DNA of 30,594 nt from Diphasiastrum complanatum (lineage: Eukaryota; Streptophyta; Lycopodiopsida; Lycopodiales; Lycopodiaceae): NCBI GenBank assembly GCA_029204225.1, contig MU836317.1:1-30594 (forward strand), in the 5' to 3' direction. The position numbers and the translations under genes are program-made. This document shows positions 1-10,414 of the stretch, in pieces; the stretch's first letter is position 1; every line of letters begins with the position of its first letter. The notes beneath the pieces are model-generated. The model saw only the letters and a program-made list of their open reading frames with translations. It made no database searches and was not told the origin of the DNA.

Positions 1-201
1 CAGCCATCTTTTCTAACAATCTTGAGTAATTCCACCTTGTACGCCTTGAATCTCTTATGCTTTTACCAATTTGCATCCGTCTTTTATGAACCACAACTTC
101 ACTAGTGTTCAAATCCCTTGTGGGTTTGGAAGTCTCATTTCCTCTTCCTTCCTATAATGTTTTTGTATAGATAACTCAAGCTTACAGCTATATCTTATTG
201 T

Positions 202-1014
202 GCTTAGCAAATGTGGTCCTTTTGCCATGAGATTTGCCATGTCATGTTGCTGGATTTCTATGCAGCTCTGCGTTTTTTTCCTCGATTAAGTGCTTGTATG
301 TAAATCTCATGTGACTGTTTGCATCATTGTATGTTGAAAATCTTGGTATTTACTTCATCATAATAGCAAGTTATTTGGTGGACTTGCAACCTTGAAATAG
401 ATGTGCTCAAGGAACTTTTTGGATTTTTTTATGCCTAGCAAATACGGTCCTTTTGCAACAAATTTCCCATGTCATGTTGCTGGATATCTATGCAGCTCTG
501 CATTTTTTCCTTGATTAAGTGCTTGTGTGCATTTCTTTCATATCTCCTTACTTCCTCGTGTTATTACTTGTTGACCACTCATTACATGAGGCTTCATTGT
601 GTTTTTGTGCTCCATGTCAAAAAGGTTTGGTGCTGGTTTGCATCATTGTATCTTAAAAATCTTGGTATTTAGTTCATCATAACAGCAAGTTGTGTTTTCT
701 TGCAATGTGCTCAAGGAAGTTTTTGAATATTTTTACGCTTAGCAAATATGGTCCTTTTGCAATAAATTTGCCATCTCATGTTGCTGGATTTCTATGCAGG
801 TCTGCAATTTTTCCTTGATTAAGTACTTGTCTGTATTTTTCAGATGTGTCTTTGCTGCCTTGTGTTTGTTACTTGTTGACCACTTGTTACATAAGGCTGT
901 GTTTTTGTGCTCCATGTCAAACAGGTTGGTGACTGTTTGCATCATTGTATCTTGAACATCTTGGTATTTACTTCATGGTACAGCAAGTTATGTGGTGGGC
1001 TTGCAACCTTCAGA

Positions 1015-1020
<6 letters not shown>
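202..1020. repeat. Three-copy diverged tandem repeat, units of 231-304 bp
   Basis: Three units start at 202, 433 and 737, each with a version of GCTTAGCAAATATGGTCCTT followed by TGCCATGTCATGTTGCTGGA, a TCTATGCAG block and a TTGATTAAGTGCTTGT block. Units 2 and 3 share an extra segment of about 70 bp (around TTGTTGACCAC and TGCTCCATGTCAAA) that unit 1 lacks, so they look like the more recent duplicates. Each unit ends with TTGGTATTTACTTCAT and a CAGCAAGTT motif. No coding sequence is evident. It could be an old satellite-like expansion or lie in an intron. Confidence 0.8.

Positions 1021-1051
<31 letters not shown>
1021..1051. repeat. (AG)n microsatellite
   Basis: About 15 uninterrupted AG units directly follow the third copy of the upstream tandem repeat. 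Confidence 0.95.
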
Positions 1052-1053
<2 letters not shown>

Positions 1054-2858
1054 TGTGCAGTGTGTAAGGACTGTGGTTAGACAATAGTATCTAACACAAA
1101 CTGATGAAAATTCAGGGATCGGCAGAGAATGCTATCGTATGTTCTGAGAATCTTTCGGCCATTGAAAACCGTTCAATGTTAGCACCTTGTTTTGCAGTTC
1201 AATCTGGATGGCTTCCATCGTCAGAAAGCTGTGGTTATCAACCAACAAGCCCCGCTGTCATGTGGGAAAACCTGAGAGCAGTCTAATCACTGCACCTATG
1301 GTGAACACTCCCAGACTGATAGAATTAAGCTTAAAGCTAGCTCTCTGATTGTCAAGGATCCTGGACAATCTTGAGAAACTTGTTGAATAAGTATTCGAAA
1401 CGTTTTTTCTACCTGTGGTTTTCTTCATTATGTTTATAAGCCATACAGAACTCCCTTGGTTCTCTGGTAGTCCTTGCAAACATTGCAGTATGCACCTAAT
1501 TATATTGTAGCATTCATCCCTGCCTGTCGATTGATTATTATGTGTTTTAGATAAACAAATAATCACATCAGTATAACAAAAAACCACCTGGATACTAAAT
1601 TTCACATTCGTAACATGGCTGGACAGGCTTTTGCTTGCTTCACAGCATGTGAAAGAAACGTTCTATTGCTACTGTTCCTATTTAGTTCTGCAGGCATGTA
1701 TTTAGAGATCCTAAATAATCTACTTAAGCACTATTTGTTAGCAAACTTTAGGTTACTTGTTGCCAGCTGTGTGAGGGAAAGTGCATTGGGCCTCAGTTTG
1801 TTTACTAAAGGGTCTTGGAAAGGAAAGTAAAGTAGCTGGTTGCTCAATCTCAATGGGTTCTTACTTAGGTACGAATCTCCTTGGCAAGTCAAGACGGCAA
1901 TCTCGACTACTTGGCACTGGAATATGGGGCTCAAGGGCCCACCGAAGTTTCTGGCTAGAGCGTTGCTTGTTTGGTTTGCCTTTATGAATTATGTACTTCG
2001 AATCACAGCCTGCGAGTTGTGGTGCTGGGCATGAAGTGCAGATCCTGTTTTCATAACCTGGCCAAGCCAGTGGTGTGTTTAACCTTTCATTGAAAATGGC
2101 TGCGGTCATGGACTTTGTGTAGTAGCTAGGTGGGAGCACAGATTGGACTTTTCCATTGGATGTGTGCCAGTGGGGGGAGAGCCCATTGTCTTCACCTATG
2201 GAGGAGGGCTCGAGATTAAAGATTTCACACATTAATAAAGTGCCGTGGAATTTCCACTGTGTTGGGGTGTTCCAGAGTCACAATGGACACGGGTAACCTA
2301 GTGGAATCAACATCATGCAAAAGCAAATATGCTTATTGAGTTGAGAAAAGCATACACCAGAAGATAAAATATTGTTGTATAGTGTACCTTAGATTGCAGT
2401 CTTGGCTTCTGACTATTATTTTTTTAATATTTTCTTTCAAAATTTATCCTCCCCACTTTTTCCTAACAAAGTATAGATCAAGTATATGCAGAACCTTAGA
2501 GGAGTGTTACAAAGAGTTTTGATTATTTTATTTCTGAAAATTTCCTAACCACATATATATCAAATACAAGCAGGACCTTGGACAAGTCAGAGATAGATTT
2601 TATCTCAAACTTGTCAACTGCCTATGCCGACTTACCCCCTCAATTTTACTAATAGTGGATTGCTTCCAAAAGATGAATGTAGCACGGTACTCCAGCATGT
2701 GACATTCTGGCTTTCCTCTTGGATATTTATATCTACTAATCTTCCAACTTCCAAGCGCCTTGGCCAGAATTTTTAGCTCTTTATGTTTTCAGACTTAATT
2801 CAGCTCTGCACATGCTCTGTCACAATGTGCGTTTATACTACTTCTGTGCTTTGTTCTC
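1052..2858. other. Unassigned region with no recognised gene
   Basis: No family is recognisable in any frame. The most gene-like stretch is 1104-1286 on the plus strand, open for 60 codons, with an AG at 1115-1116 that could be a splice acceptor and a plausible coding composition ending in a stop. It could be a terminal exon, but nothing in the peptide identifies it. A minus-strand open stretch at 1861-2232 is also unrecognised. 2240-2858 is AT-rich and featureless by eye. Confidence 0.5.
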
Positions 2859-3155
2859 CTATGAAAGAGACATCATTAAGATGGTTACTGCTCCTTCCTG
2901 CACATAACCTAATATGTCTGGCACTTTCGACCAAATAACTTTCTTAGTGATCCAGAACTCTGCCATAGTGGTGGAGCTCTGTGGCATTGTTTTCCATGGG
3001 CTAACAAGAAGCCACTGCCAATTGCTGACTTTCTCATCTGCATCTCTAGTCCAGTCTACATCAGAATAGTGTGTTTTAGCAAAACCATGCAACCCTCCCA
3101 TTAGTTTCCAGCTACAAACACAAGATTGGATGTTCCCCTCATTGCAGCCTACCAA
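2859..3155 (-). pseudogene. Probable Ty1/copia RNase H remnant
   Basis: The minus-strand translation contains GLHGF followed by HYSDVDWTRDADEKVS. This resembles the copia RNase H signature in which a Gly-Tyr-Ser-Asp-x-Asp-Trp block is followed by D-D-R-K-S-T. After that the frame loses similarity, which suggests frameshifts. There are no flanking LTRs or polypurine tract close by. Similarity rests on about 20 residues judged by eye, so a decayed host exon is still possible. Confidence 0.38.
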
Positions 3156-3660
3156 CGAGGCTTACCCTAGGTTGTTCCTGAGGGTACTCAAAGCTCCCAC
3201 CACAGTTTGCTTAGTTGGGGTTTCTGCCCACCATTGCATGCTTGAAGCTTCCAATATCATTTATATCAAGCTCAACTTCCATGGCGTCCTTCTGTTCATC
3301 CACAGTTGGATACATTGCTTTGGAGTGCATGTAGCTTCAGGAATGTGGTAAATAACTTCAAAGGTCACATTGACTGTTTGAGAATGTCAGAATGTTTCAA
3401 TGTACTCTAGCAGTTGTATTCTGGAAAAAAAAGGTGTTTTTCCTAGTCTCTGGTACTAATGTGCTACTGAATTGTCCCTTACAATTGCTGAGTATCTCCT
3501 GATTGCTGACGTTTAAACTTTTGGTGAGGTTTCCACGTCTTGCTTGCTGAGTCTATGGATAAGATATAAACCCAAAAGCTGAACATCAAAACTTTAGTAA
3601 CAGTTCTACCACAGGTTGGCTGGACTAGGATGCCAGTCCAGGCCCACAGCACTATCAGTA
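3156..3660. other. Unassigned intergenic sequence
   Basis: Nothing recognisable was found in either strand: no extended coding similarity, RNA gene or repeat structure. Confidence 0.5.
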
Positions 3661-3679
3661 ATAACTATAACTAGAGGAT

Positions 3680-3711
<32 letters not shown>

Positions 3712-3800
3712 TAGTTATAGTTATATACATTCACTGGCTTCTCGAAAAAAAATTTGACAATAACTAGAGGATTATGTATATATAGTTATAGTTATAGTTA
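3661..3800. repeat. Palindromic AT/AACTAT repeat, duplicated
   Basis: ATAACTATAACT (3661-3672) is followed by about 14 AT units and then AGTTATAGTTAT (3707-3718), its exact reverse complement, so the block can fold into a long hairpin. A second block at about 3761-3799 repeats TAACTAGAGGATTAT, a short TATATA stretch and GTTATAGTTATAGTTA. The two blocks look like a local duplication around a microsatellite. Confidence 0.85.
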
Positions 3801-4949
3801 GGTTGCACATGAGATAAATACTTATAAGAAAATGAAAATCTTCTTGAATGATGGACACAAATACTCCCATATGATTAACAAACAAATTTTGAGAGAGTCC
3901 TATTCTCAAATCCTAGAGGCATCCACAAGTTTTGATTGAGAGTTTGCTTTGATTCTTTGATAGAAGGGAGTGCGATAGCAAAAATTAGACATTCTTTCTT
4001 ATTTGACTCCTCTGCAACATAGGATAAGAGAAGAAAAATGATCTTTGATCTCTATTCTAGAAGTATCATAAGGATTCTAGTACGCTCCTCTAGCGCGAAT
4101 AACAATAATCAATACCAAAAAGCCTTTGCATAATTCTTTACCATTACACATTTGCTTGAAGGAGTGCACAATAAAAGTACAAAATCGTCTTTTTGAATTA
4201 TGTAATCCTCTCTTGTATGTCTCTTTTCAAGCCAATCATTGTTTTCAAATTGTCCAAGTCTCCGCACAATGGAATCAAAGGGGGAGGGCTTGGATAATGC
4301 AATTTCAATGCCTCCAAGAGAATTGATAGCATGTACAAGTGGAATGAAAGTGGAGCAATATCAATGTCATCCTCCACATCGTTTGATTTCTACATTTCTT
4401 TTGCATGTTCTTTGCATTATAAATGGCCTCATCATACATGCACATCTCCCTCATCAAATCTCTCATCTGTTGCAACATCCATCATTTTAATATCCACAAC
4501 AGAACTCTTTGTTGTCACTTCCAAGTCAACAATGTTTTTTTGTGTGACAGTTCTAATATCCTATTATAGCCATCAAAGCAAAGAAAATAAATTAAGCAAA
4601 AAATGAAACACAATTTGAAACTAAACAATTTTACAATAGAGCACACTTTCATAACCAATGTTGAAATCTCGCCTTTTGTAGCAGTATCCAATGTGGCATT
4701 TGTGTCCATAACCTCCTAGCATATCATGGTAAACTTAAATTTAAAATCATGCATTTGAAATCCCATTCAATTTGAAGGATATAATCTGTAGGCTATAATA
4801 TGAGTGCAGTAGATGTAGACAATGTGTGTGAAGAGAGAGTAAACACATCAACCTTTGCTATAATTAACCTCTTTAAACTCTAGGAAATTGTAGCATGACT
4901 AACTTTGTTTGAGATCTCAATATACTCGAACCCCAATCAATCTACCAAA
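3801..4949. other. AT-rich unassigned DNA
   Basis: No coding similarity, RNA gene or clear repeat boundary is visible. Some of it may belong to the retroelement whose LTR lies to the right, because the left end of that LTR is not fixed. Confidence 0.45.
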
Positions 4950-5544
4950 GCTTGTTGTTAGTATTGCCATGAGCAACACGAATCCACTATATCATCACAA
5001 ATATGCAAAAAATGGATGTAGAACCCAAAGAAATATCTTCCATAAGAATGCATTAGAGAAGAATGAGAGAGATGAATTTCTCCCACACTTGTATGCCTAT
5101 TTATAACAGCCTTTTGCCCTATTTGGATCATCTTGTCCAAGCTTATCAACTTATGAAAAGTTTTTTTAGAAACTTTTCCAAAAAGCTAGATAACTTGACT
5201 AGATTCAATGTACCTCTTCTAACCAATTAGAGTAGGTCCAAATTCGACCTTATCAACTTGCCTAAGTTGCCACAAATAGTAAACCCACTATTCTTAGGCC
5301 TTATTAACTTTATAAAGTCTATTTTTAAGTTGAAAATGCATATTGGCCTCAAAGTTTGAAACCCTCAATAGTCCATTGACTTTGGTCAATTTGAATATTG
5401 TTCGATAATCCCTCAAATATTGAATTGTTTCGACAATATGTGTATATTTGTAGATGGTCTCGATAACTTTGACACTATCTTGATAATGCGAGTAAAATTG
5501 CAATGATTTCATATTACAAATGATTTTAAGAATGAAATTTAACA
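4950..5544 (-). mobile_element. Minus-strand LTR of a retrotransposon (left end uncertain)
   Basis: The right end reads TTTAACA and is followed at once by ACTCCCCCTTAA, the complement of the polypurine-tract/LTR junction typical of plant copia elements. This makes it a 3' LTR read on the minus strand, beginning TGTTAA. A TATA-like TATAAATAGGC lies on the minus strand near 5095-5106, about 440 bp into the LTR, a reasonable U3 length. The left end near 4952 (TGTTAG on the plus strand) is only a candidate because no clean target-site duplication was found. Confidence 0.55.
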
Positions 5545-5553
5545 CTCCCCCTT
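5545..5553 (-). promoter_or_regulatory. Polypurine tract (minus strand)
   Basis: The plus strand reads CTCCCCCTT, so the minus strand reads AAGGGGGAG directly before the LTR start. This is the usual plus-strand-priming site of copia elements and matches the tract at 9157-9165. Confidence 0.65.
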
Positions 5554-5929
5554 AATGTGAACTCATAAAAATGGGTGATATATATTTGATAGATAGGAAT
5601 TTTTGGTTTTAATAATTTTCTGTTTGGAAATAAATGTATCATGTAAACTCAGATGGAGTTGGATAACTGGAATAACCAAAAGCTAGGGCTTCACGTAATG
5701 AAGTTTAATATATCGTAATACTAGATCATATCTTTGAGTTATTGGGGTCTAGATATATTCTAGATGAAACCTTGACTTTAAAACGACATGATGTGCCATG
5801 TCTAGAGTGAAGAATATGGAGACTATAGTTCTTAATAGGCATCGTAAGGAGAGTAGATTCGCATAACTCTAAAAATTTTCTAGTGGAAGGATTCTTGTGG
5901 AGTAATACGTCTTTTAAGAATAGTAGCAT
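5554..5929. other. Unassigned DNA between two retroelement ends
   Basis: A 67-codon minus-strand open stretch at 5726-5929 is not recognisable. The interval should contain the junction between the minus-strand element on the left and the plus-strand gypsy element on the right, but I cannot place it. Confidence 0.4.
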
Positions 5930-6105
5930 TCACGTTCTCTTATATTCAAGTAAAGAATAAAAATTTGGTGAATTGTGATTGGCGAATCATAGTTCAGGTT
6001 CCAATAAATATTTGATGATCAGGATTCATGGGAACTAGAAGGTAATCTAAAGAGGAGTTTCCATGACTTTAAGTTCTGAGGACGGGACTGAAATAAGGGG
6101 GGAAG
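5930..6105 (+). pseudogene. Ty3/gypsy chromodomain tail and polypurine tract
   Basis: The plus strand encodes, with stops and a probable frameshift, DDQDSWELEGNLKRSFHDFK followed by a Gly-Arg-Asp and an N-K-G-G end. This fits the C-terminal end of the integrase chromodomain of plant chromoviruses, where an acidic D-x-A-T-W-E block is followed by a basic-aromatic helix. The final bases at 6095-6105, AAGGGGGGAAG, form a good polypurine tract leading into the LTR. Integrase core and RT are not seen upstream, so only the 3' tip of the element survives. Confidence 0.6.
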
Positions 6106-6805
6106 TATATCATGGCCCTAATGGGGGTTTGGACCATTAGGGGGTGCCTTGGACGTAGGGGCCGAGCCTAACCTAGATAATAGTCGAGTAGGACTATGGG
6201 GTCGGGTGACTACATGCATGCGGTAATAGCATGGGTGTTGCATCCTAGTATGGGATAGGATGTACATGCACTGTGCTATTCCATGGGTCTTAGTTACTAT
6301 AAATTAGGGGTACCTACATGCATGGGAGATTGGCATGATCATTAGAGTGCTTCCATGTGGATTTGATTCATGGGCAGGTGGGGTTGGCTCTGTGCTCTAT
6401 ATATACCCTCACCAGTGTCTATGAGAATCATAGAGAGTCTTGTGGCCGTTATGCTATCAAACTTTGAAGCGCTTTTCTTGTGGTTTTCCTATCTCATGGA
6501 TTTCTTGGGGGCTAGATCGGTATTAGATCTTGATTTGGTTGGGATGACTTCGTCTACTGATATCTCCCCTTGTGTTCTAGGAGCTCTATCTCACTTGGAG
6601 TCATGGGTGGTTGTTTTATCTGAGCTACACCAGAGCTAGTTTTAGAAGATGATGGAGAAACAACTTATTATGTATATGAGCATTGGGTTTCATAAGCATA
6701 TGAGAGCTTTCTGAGTGTCTCTACCTAAGACAGACTGCTACTTGAGCAAGATCTTGAGTGAGTCACATGAGTAGAATGTTTCTACCAAGTTTCCTCTATT
6801 CTTAC
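6106..6805 (+). mobile_element. Ty3/gypsy 3' LTR, interrupted by the copia insertion
   Basis: It begins just after the polypurine tract near TATCATGGCCCTAATGG, probably once TG-initial. It contains a GC-richer U3 with repeated ATGCATG motifs and a clear TATA box (CTCTATATATACCC, about 6396-6409) followed by a likely transcription start. The LTR is not closed before the copia insertion at 6811, so its right end may continue beyond 10415 or may be lost. Confidence 0.5.
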
Positions 6806-6810
6806 CAAAG
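6806..6810. repeat. Target-site duplication CAAAG (left)
   Basis: CAAAG lies immediately before the 5' LTR and is repeated exactly at 10410-10414 after the 3' LTR. A 5-bp duplication is the normal integrase footprint of copia elements. Confidence 0.85.
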
Positions 6811-7984
6811 TGTTGGATTATTCTCCTTCTTACTAACGACTAATCGGTTTTAATCCTCATCCATTGTTTATCCAGTTCTGCGGATTATCCCGTGTTTTTA
6901 TACAATCTGCAGAAATATACGAAGTTTGACAACAGTGTCACATTTTTCGCATGTCAGGAATCTCGTGTAAAAATGTAGAGTCACGTTTTTTGCATTTCTA
7001 AAAGTGCCTCAAATGTTGACTTTGGCAAAGTGTGGGGCTACCCTAAATGAGTTTTAAAGACATTGTCGAGTTTTTCGCAAAATGCCGACACTGTCGCTTT
7101 TTGCGACACTGTCGCTTGTGGCAGTTTTAGTTCATTTCTGCAAAGTGACAGTTTCAGTTCATTTATGCAAACAAACTATTTACGGCCAATTTTCACCACT
7201 TATCAGCAATCAATTTCTAAGAAGGTACTGGATGAATGCCAGTGGACAGCAGCCAACTGGCAATCGCATTTGATGACCTAATTGCTTAGTATATATAGTT
7301 GTTTATATTCATACAGATTTTCAAGTTCATAAGTTAAGAAGTTTTTGATCAATAGATTAGCAAGAAGCATTTGAATAGTTAGCTCTTTCTCTCTCTCAAG
7401 CCTACGAGCTTGAATACTCCTGAGCATTCTAGCTCACTTCTTAGAGTTGTTTAGAGATTGCTATTGTGCTTACTGCTTATCAACCTTTGCCTTAATTCAG
7501 ACTTTCATTTTAGCCGCTCAGAGATAGCATAGAGTTCGCGGCTTCGATCCGCAACTTATTGTACTCATTTACTTTTGTTTCATTTTTATACTGAATCAAT
7601 ACTATCTTTTATTGCGTTCAGGTTCGTCTTAGAATGTATATGTTTTTGTAGTTCTTCACGACTCATTATTTGTCTAGTGATTCGCGACTAATTATTTGTC
7701 TAGTAATTCGCGACAAATTATTTGTCTGATAATTCAATGCTTAATGTTTGGCTACATAATTACTATAGTACTGATGATTTCAAAGTTAGTTACTATAAAA
7801 TCGAACGTGATTTCTATCACTATTGTTTTGTTCGAAATTGATAGGCGTAGTCATGCATAGAGAAAGAAGAAGATAGTTTATTCCATTGCGCATAATAAGT
7901 TTTCTTTCTTGTCGTTCGAATATTTTTCATTCGAGATTGTTTCTTTTCGAGTTCGACCTATCTTTTACACACCTCTTTCCAACA
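6811..7984 (+). repeat. 5' LTR of the copia element
   Basis: The LTR starts TGTTGG and ends CCAACA, so the termini are inverted repeats. A TATA box, GTATATATAG, lies at 7289-7298. The region before it has GTCGC-rich short hairpins (GTCGCTTTTTGCGAC near 7095). Three exact-period 26-bp units with the core ATTATTTGTCT fill 7655-7732. The CT run is short, around 7383-7397. Confidence 0.9.
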
Positions 7985-8215
7985 GGGTATCAGAGCTGGA
8001 TTACTACTTTTTTATATGATTCCACATGGTATCAGAGCTTCTATCATAGTATCAGTACTAGATCATTACTTTTTTATCTGAACCGTCACAGCATCAGACT
8101 TGTGATCTCTATTAGGGCGTAATACTATTTCGATATCAGAGCGAAAGCTCTAATACTTGATATCAAATTAATATCAATATCTTCAGTTCCTTTCAACCTT
8201 TCAATATCAGAGAAT
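7985..8215 (+). promoter_or_regulatory. Primer-binding site with reiterated PBS-like motifs in the leader
   Basis: GGGTATCAGAGCTGG at 7985 directly follows the LTR and is one base from the usual TGGTATCAGAGC that pairs with initiator tRNA-Met. Similar motifs recur downstream: TGGTATCAGAGCTT near 8028, AGTATCAGTAC near 8048, GCATCAGACT near 8092, ATATCAGAGCG near 8134 and ATATCAGAGAA near 8202. A segment of about 60 bp including ACTTTTTTAT is duplicated between the first copies, suggesting tandem growth of the leader. The true priming copy is presumably the one touching the LTR. Confidence 0.7.
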
Positions 8216-8281
8216 TGATTTCCTGTTGTTGGCATTACTACATCTTAGCATCATCGATACAATCGACAGACTAAGTTCTGG

Positions 8282-8491
8282 ATGGATTCTCAAAGTAAAG
8301 TTGGTCTTATTGCAGACAAGCTAAATGGATTCAATTATCATTTGTGGAAATTTAAGATGAAGACCTTGCTAATCGCCAACGAGTTATGGGATGTTGTTAG
8401 AAGTACAGAAGTAAAATCTGAAGACGACACAGAAGACTCAAAATGGAAATCGAAGCATGGTAAAGCTTTGGTGTTCCCAAACAATTCATGA
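8282..8491 (+). pseudogene. Copia gag N-terminus, truncated
   Basis: The ATG-initiated frame gives a start resembling copia Gag: a LNGFNYHLWKFKMKTLL block (residues 14-30) and ELWDVV (34-39) match the conserved F-x-G-x-N-[FY]-x-x-W-K motif of the UBN2/DUF4219 region. It stops after 69 codons near the junction with RT sequence, so the zinc knuckle and capsid remainder are absent. Translation would give only a short Gag fragment. Confidence 0.8.
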
Positions 8492-9158
8492 GAAGCAGCA
8501 AATGCGTGAGTATCCTTACCATTTTATTATAGGATCCCTTATGTATGCCATGATCTGTACCAGGCTAGACATAGCTTTTGCAGTCAGCTCTCTCAGTTAG
8601 TTTATGGCTAATCCTGATGTAACACATTGGAAGGCTCTTATCAGAGTCATGAGATATCTTTGAGCTACTATAGACTTTTGCATTTGTTATGGAGCAGTCG
8701 GCAATGACAAACTCAATTTACTCAATGTTTACACATATGCATTTTTCCTCAACAATGGTCCAATTTCCTGGAACAATTGTAAGCAATCTTCAATAGCTCT
8801 ATCTTCCACTGAATCAGAGTATATCGCAGCCTCTCAAGCTACAAAGGAAGCAAATTGGTTGAGGAACTTACTCTCAGATATCGATCTGAATCAATATGCT
8901 CCGACGACATTATTTTGTGATAATCAAAGTGCCATTGCGTTATCAACCAACCTCATATTTCATTCTAGGAGTAAGCACATTGAACTGAAGTATCATTTCA
9001 TCAGAAGCAAAATTCTCAACGAAGAGGTCAGATTGCAGTACTATAGAACGCGAGATATGACAGCAGATATTTTTACCAAAGCATTAAGTTTGGAAGCACA
9101 TACAAAATTTTGTGTAGAACTAAGTTTGAAGGTCAAGACATTCAAGGATTCAGATTAA
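8492..9158 (+). pseudogene. Copia RT end and RNase H, broken
   Basis: The frame carries a GSLMYAMICTRLDIAFAVSS block, then an in-frame TAG near 8597 and a TGA at 8661-8663. It next gives ISWN, ALSSTESEYIAAS, LFCDNQSAIALS, SRSKHIELKYHF and TADIFTKAL, the usual order of copia RNase H motifs. About 25 residues are missing between the KLNLLNVYTYAFF block and ISWN compared with the related copy at 19.7 kb, removing the D-A-D-W catalytic aspartate region. The last 99 codons (8859-9158) are open and end seven bases before the LTR. Confidence 0.88.
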
Positions 9159-9165
9159 GGGGGAG
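9157..9165 (+). promoter_or_regulatory. Polypurine tract
   Basis: AAGGGGGAG lies immediately before TGTTGG of the 3' LTR, the standard second-strand priming site. Confidence 0.85.
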
Positions 9166-9774
9166 TGTTGGATTATTTTCCTTCTTACTAATCGACTAAT
9201 CGACTTTAATCCTCATCCATTGTTTGTCCAGTTCATCAGATTTTCCCGTGTTTTTATACAGTCTGTAAATTTACAAGTGTTTTTACACAATCTGCAGAAA
9301 TACACGGAGTTTGACAACAGTGTCGCATTTTTTGCATTTTTCGCTTGTCATGAATCTCATCTAAAAATGCAGAGTCGCATTTTTCGCATTTCTAAAAGTG
9401 CCTCAAATGTTAAGGAAATGACTTTGGCAAAGTGTGGGGCTATCATAAATGAGATTTCAGGACACTATCGGGTTTTTCGCAAAATGCCGACATTGTCGCT
9501 TTTTGCGACACGGTCGCCTGTGGCAGTTTTAGTTCATTTCTACAGAGTGACAGTTTCAGTTCATTTATGCAGACAGACTGTTTACAACCAATTTTCATTG
9601 CTTATCAACAATCAATTTCTGAGAAGGAACTGGATGAATGCCAGCGGACACCAGCCAACTGGCAATTGCATTTGACAATCTAATTGCTTAGTATATATAG
9701 TTGTTCATGTTCATACAGTTTTTCAAGTTAAGAAGTTTTTTATCAATAGATCAACAAGAAGCATTTGAATAGTT

Positions 9775-9860
<86 letters not shown>

Positions 9861-10409
9861 CTTGCAAGCTTGAACACTTTGAGCATTCTAGCTCACTTCA
9901 TAGAGTTGTTTAGAGATTGCTATTGCGCTTACTGCTTATCAGCATTGCGCTTGATTTAGACTTTTATTTTAGCCACTCAGAGCTAGCATAGAGTACGCGG
10001 CTTCGATCCGCAACTTATTGTCCTCATTTACTTCTGTTTCATTTTCATACTAAATCAATACTATCTTTTATTGCGTTCAGGTTCGTGTATGCGTTTCTAT
10101 AGTTCTTCGCGACTAATTATTTGTCTAGTGATTCGCGACAAATTATTTGTTTGATAATTCAATGCTTAATGTTTGGCTACATAATCAATGTAGTACTGAT
10201 TATTTCAAAGTTAGTTACTATAAGATCGAACGTGATTTCTATCACTATTGTTTTGTTCAAAATTTAAAGGCGTAGTCATGCATAGAGAAAGAGGAAGATA
10301 GTTTATTCCGCTGCGCACAATAAGTTTTCTTTCTTGTCATTCGAATATTTTTCATTCGAGTTCGTTTCTTTTCGAGTTTGACCTATCTTTCACACACCTC
10401 TTTCTGACA
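9166..10409 (+). repeat. 3' LTR of the copia element
   Basis: It is collinear with the 5' LTR, starts TGTTGGATTATTTTCC and ends TCTTTCTGACA. Its TATA box is at 9691-9700. It is about 70 bp longer than the 5' LTR, mainly because a (CT)n run has grown to 81 bp at 9777-9857, partly offset by only two 26-bp units (10106-10157) against three in the 5' copy. Confidence 0.9.
9777..9857. repeat. (CT)40 microsatellite inside the 3' LTR
   Basis: There are about 40 CT units where the partner LTR has roughly 15 bases of CT-rich sequence, so the expansion happened after insertion. Confidence 0.95.
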
Positions 10410-10414
10410 CAAAG
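10410..10414. repeat. Target-site duplication CAAAG (right)
   Basis: This is an exact match to 6806-6810 and closes the copia insertion. Confidence 0.85.

Larger units (their letters stand above)
6811..10409 (+). mobile_element. Ty1/copia deletion-derivative element with both LTRs
   Basis: The 3599-bp element has two related LTRs (6811-7984 and 9166-10409), a CAAAG target duplication, a tRNA-Met-type PBS at 7986 and a polypurine tract at 9157. Its interior is only 1181 bp. It holds the start of gag joined directly to the end of RT and RNase H; the rest of gag, protease, integrase and most of RT are missing. It is therefore non-autonomous. Two LTR stretches counted by eye differ at about 6 of 85 and 4 of 67 positions, so the insertion is not recent. 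Confidence 0.9.

Noticed and set aside
7530-7560. B-box-like GGCTTCGATCC in both copia LTRs, as a tRNA-like promoter
   Set aside because: No A box lies at tRNA spacing and the motif is part of a short GCGG/CCGC hairpin in the LTR.
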